A DNA stretch of 64,000 bases from Acidimicrobiaceae bacterium (GTDB lineage Bacteria; Actinomycetota; Acidimicrobiia; Acidimicrobiales; Aldehydirespiratoraceae): the NCBI GenBank assembly GCA_009837445.1, contig VXTM01000036.1, positions 1 through 64,000 of the forward strand. The letters run 5' to 3'. Positions 10,500 to 18,399 of the stretch are shown one piece after another; the first letter of the stretch is position 1, and the number at the start of each line of letters is the position of its first letter. A model generated the notes under the pieces. The model had not been told where the DNA came from and did not search any database. It saw only the letters and a program-made list of their open reading frames with translations. A program made the translations under genes and the position numbers.

Positions 10500-10610
10500 G
10501 GCCCGACGGTACTGGCGGCACCCGCGATGTCAGCCGTCGACGATCCGGTGGCCGTGCTTCGAGGCCTGGCCCGGATTCACCAACGTCCGCCTCCGGTAGT
10601 CTTCGGCCCC

Positions 10611-11675
10611 GTGCCGCGTGCTGCCCGGAGTGGGGATCAGAACTCAGCGATCGAGGCTCGGGGCCTCGTCCGGACCTTCGGCGACAACCGGGCGGTGGAC
10701 GGCGTCGATCTGAACGTTAACGCCGGCGCCATCTACGGCTTCCTGGGCCCGAACGGAGCGGGCAAGAGCACCACGGTGCGGATGCTGTGCACCCTGCTGA
10801 AGCCCACGGCAGGGCAGGCCACGGTGGCCGGCTACGACGTGGTCGACGACCCAGGCGCGGTTCGCATCCGCATCGGAGTGGCGCTGCAGGAGGCCGCACT
10901 CGACGAGCGCCAGACGGGCCGGGAGATACTCGACCTGCAGGCCCGGCTGTACGGCCTGAGCGCGGCCGACCGGGCCGCCTCGATCGCGCGGGCCGTCGAC
11001 CTTGCCGACATCGGCGACGCCATGGAGGATCGCGTCAAGACCTACAGCGGCGGCATGAGGCGCCGCCTCGACCTCGCGGCCTCGCTCATCCACGGCCCCG
11101 AAGTGCTCTTCCTGGATGAGCCGACCACCGGCCTCGACCCGGTCAGCCGGGCTCAGGTATGGGACGAGGTGCGCCGGCTGAACGGCGAGCTCGGAGTGAC
11201 GGTGTTCCTCACCACCCAGTACCTCGAGGAGGCTGACGCGCTGGCGGACCGGGTGGCCATCATCGACGGCGGCCGCATCGTCGAGGAGGGCTCGCCGACG
11301 GAGCTCAAGCGGGCTGTGGGCGCCGACGTGATCGTCGTGGACCTTCCGTCCGAGGCCATCGCGCCCGCAGCAGCGGTGGCCGGGACCGTGCCCGAGGTGG
11401 ATGCCGTCACCCAGGGCCGTCGCGGCATCACCATCGCCACCGCAGACGGCGCGGCCACGGTCGGCACGGTAGCGGTTGCCCTGTCGTCGGCGGGACTGCA
11501 CCCGCAGTCGCTCACGGTGCGCACGCCGTCGCTCGACGACGTGTTCCTGCTGGCCACCGGGTACCGGATGTCCGCGGTGGACTCGACTGCCACCGGCGGC
11601 GGCGCAGCAGCCACCGGAGCGGATCCGCAGCACGCAGGCCGGGCGCCGGCGTCCCCGAGGAGCGGCCCGCCGTGA
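10611..11675 (+). CDS. ABC exporter ATP-binding protein, DrrA type
   Basis: This ATPase subunit (354 aa) drives an ABC-2 type exporter. Walker A GPNGAGKST lies near residue 47, the signature YSGGMRRR near 144, and Walker B LFLDEPTTGLDP near 165. The QYLEEADALADRV H-loop region follows, where Gln replaces the usual His-adjacent residue pattern as in daunorubicin-resistance DrrA proteins. The C-terminal ~50 residues are low-complexity. GTG 10611 is the most plausible start, since the frame upstream runs antisense to pepN. The TGA overlaps the permease start by 4 bp. Confidence 0.87.
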   Translation: MPRAARSGDQNSAIEARGLVRTFGDNRAVDGVDLNVNAGAIYGFLGPNGAGKSTTVRMLCTLLKPTAGQATVAGYDVVDDPGAVRIRIGVALQEAALDERQTGREILDLQARLYGLSAADRAASIARAVDLADIGDAMEDRVKTYSGGMRRRLDLAASLIHGPEVLFLDEPTTGLDPVSRAQVWDEVRRLNGELGVTVFLTTQYLEEADALADRVAIIDGGRIVEEGSPTELKRAVGADVIVVDLPSEAIAPAAAVAGTVPEVDAVTQGRRGITIATADGAATVGTVAVALSSAGLHPQSLTVRTPSLDDVFLLATGYRMSAVDSTATGGGAAATGADPQHAGRAPASPRSGPP

Positions 11676-12484
11676 GCGTTCAGCGCGGAGCCCCCGCCGT
11701 GGCCGGCAGCGGCATGGTGCGTCCTGTCGGTATCTTCACCGACATCGCCACCGTGGCCCGCCGCTCGGTGCGCAGCCTGCTGCGCGAGCCCGAGGCGATG
11801 GCCCCGGCGCTGATCATCCCCACCTTCTTCTTCCTGGTCAACATCGGCGCGCTCGAGTCGTTCGTGGAGCGCTCGCCCGGCATCGACTACCGGGCGTTCC
11901 AGATACCCGTCGCCATAATCTTCGCGGTCACCGGCATCTCCCGGGCGTCGGTGCTGGTCATCGACATCCAGACCGGCTACCTCGACCGGATGCTGGTGAC
12001 GCCGGTGCGCCGGACCACGCTGCTGCTCGGCATGATGGTGGCCGACATCGTCCTGGCCATCTCGCTGTCGCTGGTCGTGATCGCCATGGGTTTCGTGGCG
12101 GGCGTTCGCTTCGAGACCGGGCTGCTGGGGATCCTGGTCTTCCTGGGGTTGGCGGTGGCATGGAGCCTGTCCTTCACCGGATTCCCGTACACGGTGGCCC
12201 TGCGAACCGGGAACCCGGCCGCGGTCAACTCGTCGTTCCTGATCTTCTTCCCCTTCGCCTTCTTGACGCCCGCGTACCTGCCGCGGGAGCTCATGACGGG
12301 TTGGATGCAGACTGTGGCCGCCTGGAACCCGGTGACCTATCTGCTGGAGGGAATGCGCTCGCTGCTGTCGGAGGGCTGGGATGTCGTCGCCATCGGCAAG
12401 GGGGCTGCGGCCATCGGCGGCTTGGGCCTCGTCACGTTCGTGATGGCCTTCCGCTCCCTGGCCCGCCGGGTGGCCACCGGCTGA
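11672..12484 (+). CDS. ABC-2 type exporter permease, DrrB type
   Basis: This membrane partner (270 aa) of the preceding ATPase has about six hydrophobic segments, beginning at ALIIPTFFFLVNIGAL near residue 48. It contains the DrrB-like PVRRTTLLLGMM loop and the FLTPAYLPRELMTGWMQTVAAWNPVTYLLEGMR block typical of ABC2_membrane proteins. It starts at GTG 11672, overlapping the ATPase stop, so the two are translated together. The exported compound cannot be told from sequence; drugs, lipids and polyketides are all known for the family. Confidence 0.86.
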   Translation: MSVQRGAPAVAGSGMVRPVGIFTDIATVARRSVRSLLREPEAMAPALIIPTFFFLVNIGALESFVERSPGIDYRAFQIPVAIIFAVTGISRASVLVIDIQTGYLDRMLVTPVRRTTLLLGMMVADIVLAISLSLVVIAMGFVAGVRFETGLLGILVFLGLAVAWSLSFTGFPYTVALRTGNPAAVNSSFLIFFPFAFLTPAYLPRELMTGWMQTVAAWNPVTYLLEGMRSLLSEGWDVVAIGKGAAAIGGLGLVTFVMAFRSLARRVATG

Positions 12485-12576
12485 CAGCAGAGCCATCGGT
12501 CGGCCGCTCGGCGACGCTGCTGAAGAACTCCCGACCCGCACCGGCCTACTGTCTGGTGCAACCCGTGGGAGGCCCG

Positions 12577-13569
12577 TTGGAACCTGTACTCGATGTCGTG
12601 GGCGTCGGCAACGCCATCGTCGATGTGATTGCGGCGGTCGACGAGCCGTTCATCGCAGACCACGGCCTGGTGAAAGGGGCCATGACCCTGGTCAGCGCCG
12701 AGAGGTCCGCCGCGCTCTATGACGCCATGCCAGCCGGGATCGCTGCATCCGGCGGCTCGGCGGCCAACACCATGGCCGGCGTGGCCTCCCTGGGCGGCCG
12801 GGCCGGCTTCATTGGCAAGGTGCGCGACGATCAACTGGGCGAGGTGTTCGTGCACGACATCCGGGCGACGGGTGTCGCCTTCGACGTGGCGCCCGCGCCG
12901 GAGGGCCCTCCGACCGCCCGCTGCCTGATCCAGGTGACCCCCGATGCCGAGCGGACCATGAACACCTTTCTGGGCATTGCGGCCTTGCTGGGGCCAGCCG
13001 ATGTGGACACCGGTGCGGTGGCCTCGGCCGGCATCACCTACTGCGAGGGCTATCTCTGGGACGTGCAGGTGGCCAAGGACGCTATCCGGCTGGCCATGGA
13101 GGCCGCGGGCGAGGCCGGCCGGACCGTGGCGCTGGCCCTGAGCGACCCCTACTGTGTGGAGCGCCACCTTGACGAGTGGCTGGACCTCATCGACGACCGC
13201 GTCGATGTGGTGTTCGCCAACGAGGCCGAGGTGTGCGCTCTGCACTCGACGGACGATCCGGCTGCGGCCCGGGACCGCACGGCTGAGATGGCCCGAACCG
13301 TGGTTGTCACCCGCGGTGCTCGGGGCTCGGTCGTGGCCGAGGGCGCCACGGTGGTGGAGGTCGCCGCGGTTCCTGTCGAGCACGTGGTGGACGCCACCGG
13401 CGCGGGTGATATGTACGCCGCAGGCTTCCTGTGGGGCCTCAGCCAGGGCGCGCCCCTCACCCGCTGCGCAGAGCTGGCAAGCCTGGCCGCGGCAGAGGTG
13501 GTCGGCCATGTGGGTGCCCGTCCCCAGGTCGAGCTGTCACAGCTCGCGAGGGCGAGGGGGCTCGCCTAG
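12577..13569 (+). CDS. PfkB-family sugar/nucleoside kinase (adenosine-kinase-like)
   Basis: A ribokinase-fold kinase (330 aa). The N-terminal LDVVGVGNAIVDVIA and GGSAANTMAGVASLGG segments bind substrate. The C-terminal VDATGAGDMYAAGFLWG block (near residue 275) holds the catalytic Asp and anion hole. The pattern GNAIVDV...GGSAANT resembles the adenosine kinase-like subgroup more than ribokinase. Adenosine kinase is therefore a fair guess and the substrate is unproven. TTG 12577 is chosen because GGGAGG lies 5 bases upstream; GTG codons at 12556 and 12565 are alternatives. Confidence 0.8.
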   Translation: MEPVLDVVGVGNAIVDVIAAVDEPFIADHGLVKGAMTLVSAERSAALYDAMPAGIAASGGSAANTMAGVASLGGRAGFIGKVRDDQLGEVFVHDIRATGVAFDVAPAPEGPPTARCLIQVTPDAERTMNTFLGIAALLGPADVDTGAVASAGITYCEGYLWDVQVAKDAIRLAMEAAGEAGRTVALALSDPYCVERHLDEWLDLIDDRVDVVFANEAEVCALHSTDDPAAARDRTAEMARTVVVTRGARGSVVAEGATVVEVAAVPVEHVVDATGAGDMYAAGFLWGLSQGAPLTRCAELASLAAAEVVGHVGARPQVELSQLARARGLA

Positions 13570-13573
13570 CGAG

Positions 13574-14017
13574 ATGGTCACGATCAGGGTCTCGACGGTG
13601 GTACCGGCCGCTCCCGCGGCGGTGTGGGAGGACTTGCGCCATATCGGCCGCCATGTCGACTGGATGAGCGACGCCGAGTCGATCCGCATCCTTACCGAGG
13701 ACACCGAGGGCGTCGGGGTTCGCTTCGATTGCGTCACCAGGATCGGGCCCGTGCGGCTCACCGACCACATGGAGGTCACCGACTGGCGCGAGGGCGAGGT
13801 CATGGGAATCAGGCACTCCGGGGTGGTGTCCGGTACTGGGCAGTTCCGGTTGTCCGCCTGCGAAGGCCCGGAGGGCGCCGTCTACACCCGCTTCGAGTGG
13901 ACCGAGTCGCTCCGGTTCGGGTGGTGGATGGGAGGCCGCGTCGGAGCCGCTCTCGCCCGCCCAGCGCTGCGGGCCGTTTGGGCGAGGAACCTTCGCAGGT
14001 TCGCCGTCCGATTCTGA
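13574..14017 (+). CDS. SRPBCC (START/Bet v1-like) family protein
   Basis: This 147-aa protein begins with a beta strand followed by APAAVWEDLRHIGRHVDWM. That is the classic opening of a polyketide-cyclase/dehydrase-type SRPBCC fold that binds a hydrophobic ligand. The strands TDHMEVTDWREGEVMGIRH and TRFEWTESLRFGWWMGGR and a long C-terminal helix complete the fold. It sits 4 bases after the kinase and probably shares its transcript. The ligand is unknown. It ends before an AT-rich regulatory gap. Confidence 0.75.
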   Translation: MVTIRVSTVVPAAPAAVWEDLRHIGRHVDWMSDAESIRILTEDTEGVGVRFDCVTRIGPVRLTDHMEVTDWREGEVMGIRHSGVVSGTGQFRLSACEGPEGAVYTRFEWTESLRFGWWMGGRVGAALARPALRAVWARNLRRFAVRF

Positions 14018-14115
14018 CCGTCGACCGGACCGGCGTGCGCCAAGAGGCCCTGTGGGCCATTGGCTTCGGTCAAGGCAACTAATACACTTACACATAATGC
14101 AAGGATATCTCACAC

Positions 14116-14128
14116 AATAACGGTTATT
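14116..14128. promoter_or_regulatory. Palindrome upstream of tetR, probable operator
   Basis: A perfect inverted repeat, AATAAC-G-GTTATT, ends 4 bases before the GTG start of the TetR gene. It lies in a conspicuously AT-rich stretch (about 14080-14130) within otherwise very GC-rich DNA. Its position over the likely ribosome-binding or transcription start region fits autorepression. This is inference. Confidence 0.5.
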
Positions 14129-14132
14129 ATCA

Positions 14133-14717
14133 GTGGGCAGCACAGACGTCACCGAACGGCTGCTGGACGCCGCGGTCGAAGTGTTCGCCGAGCATGGGTT
14201 CGAGGCTGCTCGCGTCGCTGAGATCGCCCGCCGCGCCGACCTCACCACCGGCGCGATCTACGCGCGGTGGCCGGGCAAGCGCGATCTGATCGTCGCGGCC
14301 GTCCGCCACATCGTCGCGCAATGCGTGCACGCCTCGTCGGCGGTCGCGGCAACGCCCGGCAAGGAAGTGCTCGCGGTCCTCGGCGACGACCTCTCGACGG
14401 CCCGCGACGTCCGCATCCGGGAGGTGGTGCTCGAGGCGATGGTCAGTGCCCGGCGCGACGACAGCTTCCGCGCCGCGGTCTCTGACGCGATGAGCGAGGA
14501 GAGGGCGAGCTTGAGCTCGATCGTCGCGCGAGGCAAGACCGAGGGTTCCATCGACCCTGCACTCAGCACGCCGGCCATCGTGGCGCTCTGCCAGTGCCTG
14601 GGCCTCGGAAGGCACCTGGCGGTGTCGGACGAGCTCGCGAGCGGCCGTGTCAAGGCCGGTGACTGGGATGCGCTGGTGTCACGGCTGATGGCCGCCTTGA
14701 GCCCCGCCGCGGGCTGA
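14133..14717 (+). CDS. TetR-family transcriptional regulator
   Basis: This 194-aa repressor-type protein has an N-terminal helix-turn-helix: LLDAAVEVFAEHGFEAARVAEIARRADLTTGAIYARW, residues about 9-45. A variable ligand-binding helical domain follows. The start is GTG 14133, just downstream of a palindrome that is a likely operator. The crotonase gene 43 bases downstream in the same orientation is the obvious candidate target. Many TetR regulators of acyl-CoA metabolism are arranged this way. Confidence 0.85.
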   Translation: MGSTDVTERLLDAAVEVFAEHGFEAARVAEIARRADLTTGAIYARWPGKRDLIVAAVRHIVAQCVHASSAVAATPGKEVLAVLGDDLSTARDVRIREVVLEAMVSARRDDSFRAAVSDAMSEERASLSSIVARGKTEGSIDPALSTPAIVALCQCLGLGRHLAVSDELASGRVKAGDWDALVSRLMAALSPAAG

Positions 14718-14760
14718 GCGCCCGGGCTCCGGGTCCCCCTGGCCCGGCTAGCCTGCGGTC

Positions 14761-15600
14761 GTGGGTTACCAGTGCTTTGAGGTGGATGAGTCCGATCGGA
14801 TCGCGCACTTGCGCCTCAGCCGTGGCGAGCAGCTCAACACCATGATCCCGGAGTTCTGGTCTGAGCTGCCCGCGATCGTCGACGAGATCTCCGACGCCGG
14901 GCGGGCGCGGGTCATCGTGCTGTCGGCGGAGGGGCGCCACTTCTGCGCCGGCATGGACCTGTCGGTGTTCGCCGGCGACTCCAAGCTCGAGGGCGAGTCG
15001 ACCGAGATCGGCCGCCGTCGAGCGAACGTGCGACTCAACCTGCTGCATCTGCAGCGCTCGTTCACCGCGCTGGAGCAGGCCCGCATGCCGGTGCTGGCCG
15101 CCATCCACGGAGCCTGCGTGGGCGGCGCGGTCGACCTGGTGACCGCGGCCGACTGCCGCTACGCCACCGCCGACGCCTGGTTCTCCGTGCACGAGATCAA
15201 CATCGGCATGGCCGCCGACGTCGGCACCCTTCAGCGCCTGCCCAAGCTCATCCCGCCCGGCGTGGCCCGCGAGTACGCATACACCGGCAGACGCATGCCG
15301 GCGACACGGGCTCGCGAGCTGGGTCTGGTCAACGAGGTATTCGATGACCGGGACTCGATGATGGAGGCGGTGATGGCAATAGCCGGGGAGATCGCGTCCA
15401 AGTCGCCGCTGGCGATGCACGGCACCAAGGAGGCGCTCAACTACAGCCTGGACCACACGGTGGAGGACTCGCTGCGCCACATCGCGCTCTGGCAGTCGGG
15501 GATGCTCCACCCCCAGGATCTCGCCGAGTCGTTCACGGCCCAGTCCGAGGGACGCCAGCCCTCCTACGAAGACCTTCCCGAGGTGCGGCGCGGCCTGTGA
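14761..15600 (+). CDS. Crotonase-family enoyl-CoA hydratase/isomerase, dienoyl-CoA isomerase-like
   Basis: A crotonase (279 aa) acting on acyl-CoA esters. The oxyanion-hole segment RHFCAGMDLSVF and the second block IHGACVGGAVDLVTAADCRYA are intact. The stretch NIGMAADVGTLQRLPKLIP closely matches delta3,5-delta2,4-dienoyl-CoA isomerase (ECH1), where this Asp is catalytic. Isomerisation of dienoyl-CoAs during unsaturated fatty-acid oxidation is therefore more likely than plain hydration. It starts at GTG 14761, downstream of tetR. Confidence 0.85.
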   Translation: MGYQCFEVDESDRIAHLRLSRGEQLNTMIPEFWSELPAIVDEISDAGRARVIVLSAEGRHFCAGMDLSVFAGDSKLEGESTEIGRRRANVRLNLLHLQRSFTALEQARMPVLAAIHGACVGGAVDLVTAADCRYATADAWFSVHEINIGMAADVGTLQRLPKLIPPGVAREYAYTGRRMPATRARELGLVNEVFDDRDSMMEAVMAIAGEIASKSPLAMHGTKEALNYSLDHTVEDSLRHIALWQSGMLHPQDLAESFTAQSEGRQPSYEDLPEVRRGL

Positions 15601-15622
15601 GCCGGTGCCGCTGCCGGCGCTA

Positions 15623-16240
15623 TCAGTCCTCCAGAACCGGCCGGTAGCCCAGTTCCAGGTCGCCGAGACGCACCAGCATTGAGGCGATCCAACCGCCCAG
15701 CGCGGTGAAGTGCTTGTCGAGTTCGGCGCCGTCTGACAGGCCGGCCTCGTCGAGCTCGTAGACACCCTCGTAGCTCACGTCGATGGCGTACTCGGTGGCG
15801 TCGGCGTCGTCGAGGTCCTCGGCGAACAGCGACTCCACTCTGGGCCCTCCCCGCCGGAGGGACTCGCTGCCGATGTCGGGGCTGGCTCCGGGAAGCACAT
15901 CCAGGACCATCGCAGGCTCGGGCGCGCCGGCCAGGCACTGGGCCCGTAGCAGGATCTTGATCTCGATGCGGGGCGGCTCGGCGTAGCCCTCGCCCGCGTA
16001 CCAGCTGAGATAGGCCGCCTGCGACCAGGTGGGCCACACGCAGCTGACGTCGGCACACACTCTGGGCGGCTGACCCTCGCCGGGAAGGGCGTAGGAGTTC
16101 TCCCAGGAGACGTCGCCCAGCAGCACGTCGGTCTGGAACCTCTCCTCGCCGGCCTGCCGCTCCAGCAGCGCGTCCTCGAACGCATCCCGCAGGGCGCCGA
16201 TGGCGTCGGTGAAGACGTGGTCGAGCATCGTCAGGTTCAC
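15623..16240 (-). CDS. Hypothetical protein coupled to LacI regulator
   Basis: A 205-aa acidic soluble protein of unknown family. It has no signal peptide and no recognisable motif. Tryptophan and cysteine cluster around CADVSCVWPTWSQAAYLSWY near residues 60-80. Its ATG at 16240 overlaps the stop of the lacI-type gene (ATGA), so it is translated from the same mRNA. An alternative ATG lies at 16228. Coupling to the regulator suggests a role tied to inositol control or sensing, which is inference only. Confidence 0.65.
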   Translation of the reverse strand: MNLTMLDHVFTDAIGALRDAFEDALLERQAGEERFQTDVLLGDVSWENSYALPGEGQPPRVCADVSCVWPTWSQAAYLSWYAGEGYAEPPRIEIKILLRAQCLAGAPEPAMVLDVLPGASPDIGSESLRRGGPRVESLFAEDLDDADATEYAIDVSYEGVYELDEAGLSDGAELDKHFTALGGWIASMLVRLGDLELGYRPVLED

Positions 16241-17280
16241 CTCATCGCGGTCTTGGCTGTTCCGGCGACAGTATTCGCCCCGCCGCGGGGTGGCCCGGTC
16301 GTGGAGCGAACGACCAGCTCGGGTTGCAGAGTGTGGCGGATCGGCTCGCTGGGTCCGTCGGAGAGCCGCTGGAGCAGTGTGGCCACCACGAGGCGCCCCA
16401 TGGCCAGCGTCGGCTGGTTGACAGTGGTGAGCGACAGGTGGCGCAGTGCGGAGATGAAGGTGTTGTCGAAACCGACGAGCGACACGTCGCCGGGGACGGC
16501 CATGCCCGCGTCGGCGAGGCGGTTGAGCGCGCCGGCGGCGAGCAGATCGTTGAAGGCGAACAGGGCAGTGGGGGGATCGTCATCGGCCAGCAGCTCGTCG
16601 ATGACTTCGAGGGCATCGGCTTCATCGTCGCCTGCAGGGCGGATGTCGACCAGGTCACCGAGGCCGGCGGACCGCATTCCCGACTCGTACCCCGAACGAC
16701 GCTCCCCGGCGGAGACGTTGGTCCCGCCGTCCAGGTGCACGATGCGGGTATGGCCCAGCGCGGCCAGGTGCTCCACGGCCAGCTCCGCCCCCCGCCGGTC
16801 GTCGGTGCCGACGGTGTCGACACCGGTATGGACCGCACCGCTGGCCACCATCACGCAGGGAGCGGCCAAGCCGACCCGGGCCGTGTCGCTGTCGTCGAGG
16901 CGGGCGCCGACCAGAGCCATCCCCTCCACCCGCAACTGCAGGAAGGTCTCGACCGCTTCGGCCTCGCGCCGGGCATCCCGGTGGCCGTTGAGGATGAGCA
17001 CCCTGAAGCCGTGATCGGCGGCCTCTGCCTCGATCCCGTCGACGACCTCGCCGAAGAACGGGTTCCGGAGGTCGTCGACGAGCACGCCGATTGTGTGGGT
17101 GCGCTGCTGGGCGAGGATGCGGGCGATCAGGTTGGGCCGGTATCCCAGCTCGCGAGCGGCCTGGAGCACGGAGCGCCGCTTCTCGTCGGACACCTGCGGC
17201 GAGTCGTTCATCACCAGCGACACCAGGGCCCGCGACACCCTCGCCCGCTCCGCCACGTCCTCCATGGTGGGGCGGTTCAT
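16237..17280 (-). CDS. LacI-family transcriptional regulator of the inositol operon
   Basis: This repressor (347 aa) has an N-terminal HTH (TMEDVAERARVSRALVSLVMN) with the hinge helix RPNLIARILAQQ. A periplasmic-binding-protein-like effector domain follows (TIGVLVDDLRNPFFGEVVDGIE; ...VSLVGFDNTFISALRHLSLTTV). The ATG at 17280 gives the canonical N-terminus. A GTG or ATG 17 codons further upstream would place the coding region over the operator. It is divergent from the iol-type operon across a 160-base gap with one perfect palindrome at 17331-17344, which strongly suggests it controls both directions. The effector is presumably an inositol or an early intermediate. Confidence 0.9.
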   Translation of the reverse strand: MNRPTMEDVAERARVSRALVSLVMNDSPQVSDEKRRSVLQAARELGYRPNLIARILAQQRTHTIGVLVDDLRNPFFGEVVDGIEAEAADHGFRVLILNGHRDARREAEAVETFLQLRVEGMALVGARLDDSDTARVGLAAPCVMVASGAVHTGVDTVGTDDRRGAELAVEHLAALGHTRIVHLDGGTNVSAGERRSGYESGMRSAGLGDLVDIRPAGDDEADALEVIDELLADDDPPTALFAFNDLLAAGALNRLADAGMAVPGDVSLVGFDNTFISALRHLSLTTVNQPTLAMGRLVVATLLQRLSDGPSEPIRHTLQPELVVRSTTGPPRGGANTVAGTAKTAMR

Positions 17281-17300
17281 GCCGATCACCGCCGCCCGGT

Positions 17301-17350
17301 TTGACAGAACACGGCCGGGACGATAAACCATTAGAGCGCTCTAATACAAT
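17301..17350 (+). promoter_or_regulatory. Putative promoter of inositol operon
   Basis: TTGACA at 17301-17306 matches the -35 consensus exactly. A GATAAA/TAAACC region follows after 15-17 bases, and a TACAAT that could act as an alternative -10 lies at 17345-17350. The LacI palindrome sits directly over or after these elements, so bound repressor would block initiation. The exact -10 cannot be decided from sequence. Confidence 0.45.
17331..17344. promoter_or_regulatory. LacI-family operator palindrome
   Basis: The perfect 14-bp palindrome TTAGAGCGCTCTAA has a central CpG, the usual design for LacI-family sites with an AGCGCT core. It lies 51 bases before the LacI-type start (leftward) and 99 bases before the iolE-like start (rightward). 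This is the only such site seen in the locus, so one operator probably governs both the regulator and the ~16 kb operon. Confidence 0.75.
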
Positions 17351-17442
17351 GCGGCGCGGCGGATCCAGGAGGACATCGAGGGGGATATGCCTGCACGACA
17401 GGGCGGGCCTGAACGCTCGCAAAGCTCGTCGGGTAGTGGCCC

Positions 17443-18393
17443 GTGACGACCGCGGCGCCGACCGCGCTGCTCGACCGCGTCGCTACCGCGCCCATCAGCT
17501 GGGGCGTGTGCGAGGTGCCGGGCTGGGGCTACCAGCTCCCCGTCCACCGCGTGCTGGCCGAGATGAGGGCAGCCGGGTTCACCCACACCGAACTCGGCTC
17601 GTGGGGCTACCTGCCGACCGAGCCGACCGAGCTCCGCACGACGCTCGACGGTCACGGGCTGGGCCTCCTCGGCGGTTTCGTGCCGCTGGTCCTGCACGAC
17701 CCCAGCCGCGCCGAGTCGACCCGGGCCGCGGCCCGTCGCTGGGCCCGCCTCATCTCCGGTGGCGGCGGCCGGTTCTTCGTCACCTGCGCGGTCAGCCGCG
17801 AGGACCGGTGGCGTCACGAGCCCCTGAGCGAGACGGAATGGGCGGCGCTGTGCGCCTCGCTGGACGAGATTGACGCCATCGCGGCCGAGCACGGGCTGCA
17901 GCAGGTGTACCACTCCCACTTCGGGTCCCTCGTGGAGACCGATGCCGAACTGAGGAGGATCCTGGAGGGCTCTGACGTCCCGCTCGTGCTCGACACCGCG
18001 CACATCACCATCGGCGGGACCGATGTCGAGGAGCTATTGGACCACTACGAGCCGCGCGTTGGCCTAGTCCATCTCAAGGATCTTGAGCCCGCGCTGGCGG
18101 CCCGTTTGAAGGCGGGAGAGCTGTCTCTCATGCAGGCCGTGCAGCGCGGCTTGTTCCCGCCGCTCGGTCGAGGAGAGGTGGCGATCGCGAAGATCGTCAC
18201 CCGACTCGAAGAATCAGGACGGAACCTCTGGTACGTCCTGGAACAGGACGCGGCCATCGCTGAGGGGGACCTCTCCGCGGTGGCTGGGCTCAGGCGGGAT
18301 GCCGACCTGAACCTGGAGTTCCTGAAGAGTCTGGTGCCCGCTTCGACGGGCAGCGGAGCAACCAACAACAACCACCTAATCCCGGAGGGATAA
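17443..18393 (+). CDS. iolE: Inosose dehydratase-like TIM-barrel protein (IolE/MocC family)
   Basis: This 316-aa member of the xylose-isomerase-like TIM-barrel family probably dehydrates 2-keto-myo-inositol (scyllo-inosose) to the diketone, the second step of inositol breakdown. It opens with ATAPISWGVCEVPGWG, the IolE/MocC N-terminal pattern. The metal-ligand segments VYHSHFGSLVET, VLDTAHITIGG and VGLVHLKDL also fit. It is the first gene of the operon, starting at GTG 17443. MocC of rhizopine catabolism belongs to the same family, so either substrate class is possible. Confidence 0.85.
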   Translation: MTTAAPTALLDRVATAPISWGVCEVPGWGYQLPVHRVLAEMRAAGFTHTELGSWGYLPTEPTELRTTLDGHGLGLLGGFVPLVLHDPSRAESTRAAARRWARLISGGGGRFFVTCAVSREDRWRHEPLSETEWAALCASLDEIDAIAAEHGLQQVYHSHFGSLVETDAELRRILEGSDVPLVLDTAHITIGGTDVEELLDHYEPRVGLVHLKDLEPALAARLKAGELSLMQAVQRGLFPPLGRGEVAIAKIVTRLEESGRNLWYVLEQDAAIAEGDLSAVAGLRRDADLNLEFLKSLVPASTGSGATNNNHLIPEG

Positions 18394-18399
18394 ACAACC

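Noticed and set aside
9246..10610. Plus-strand extension of the ABC ATPase frame opposite pepN
   Set aside because: It is antisense to a clear M1 aminopeptidase and has shadow-frame composition (His/Gly/Arg-rich). The ATPase domain starts after 10611.
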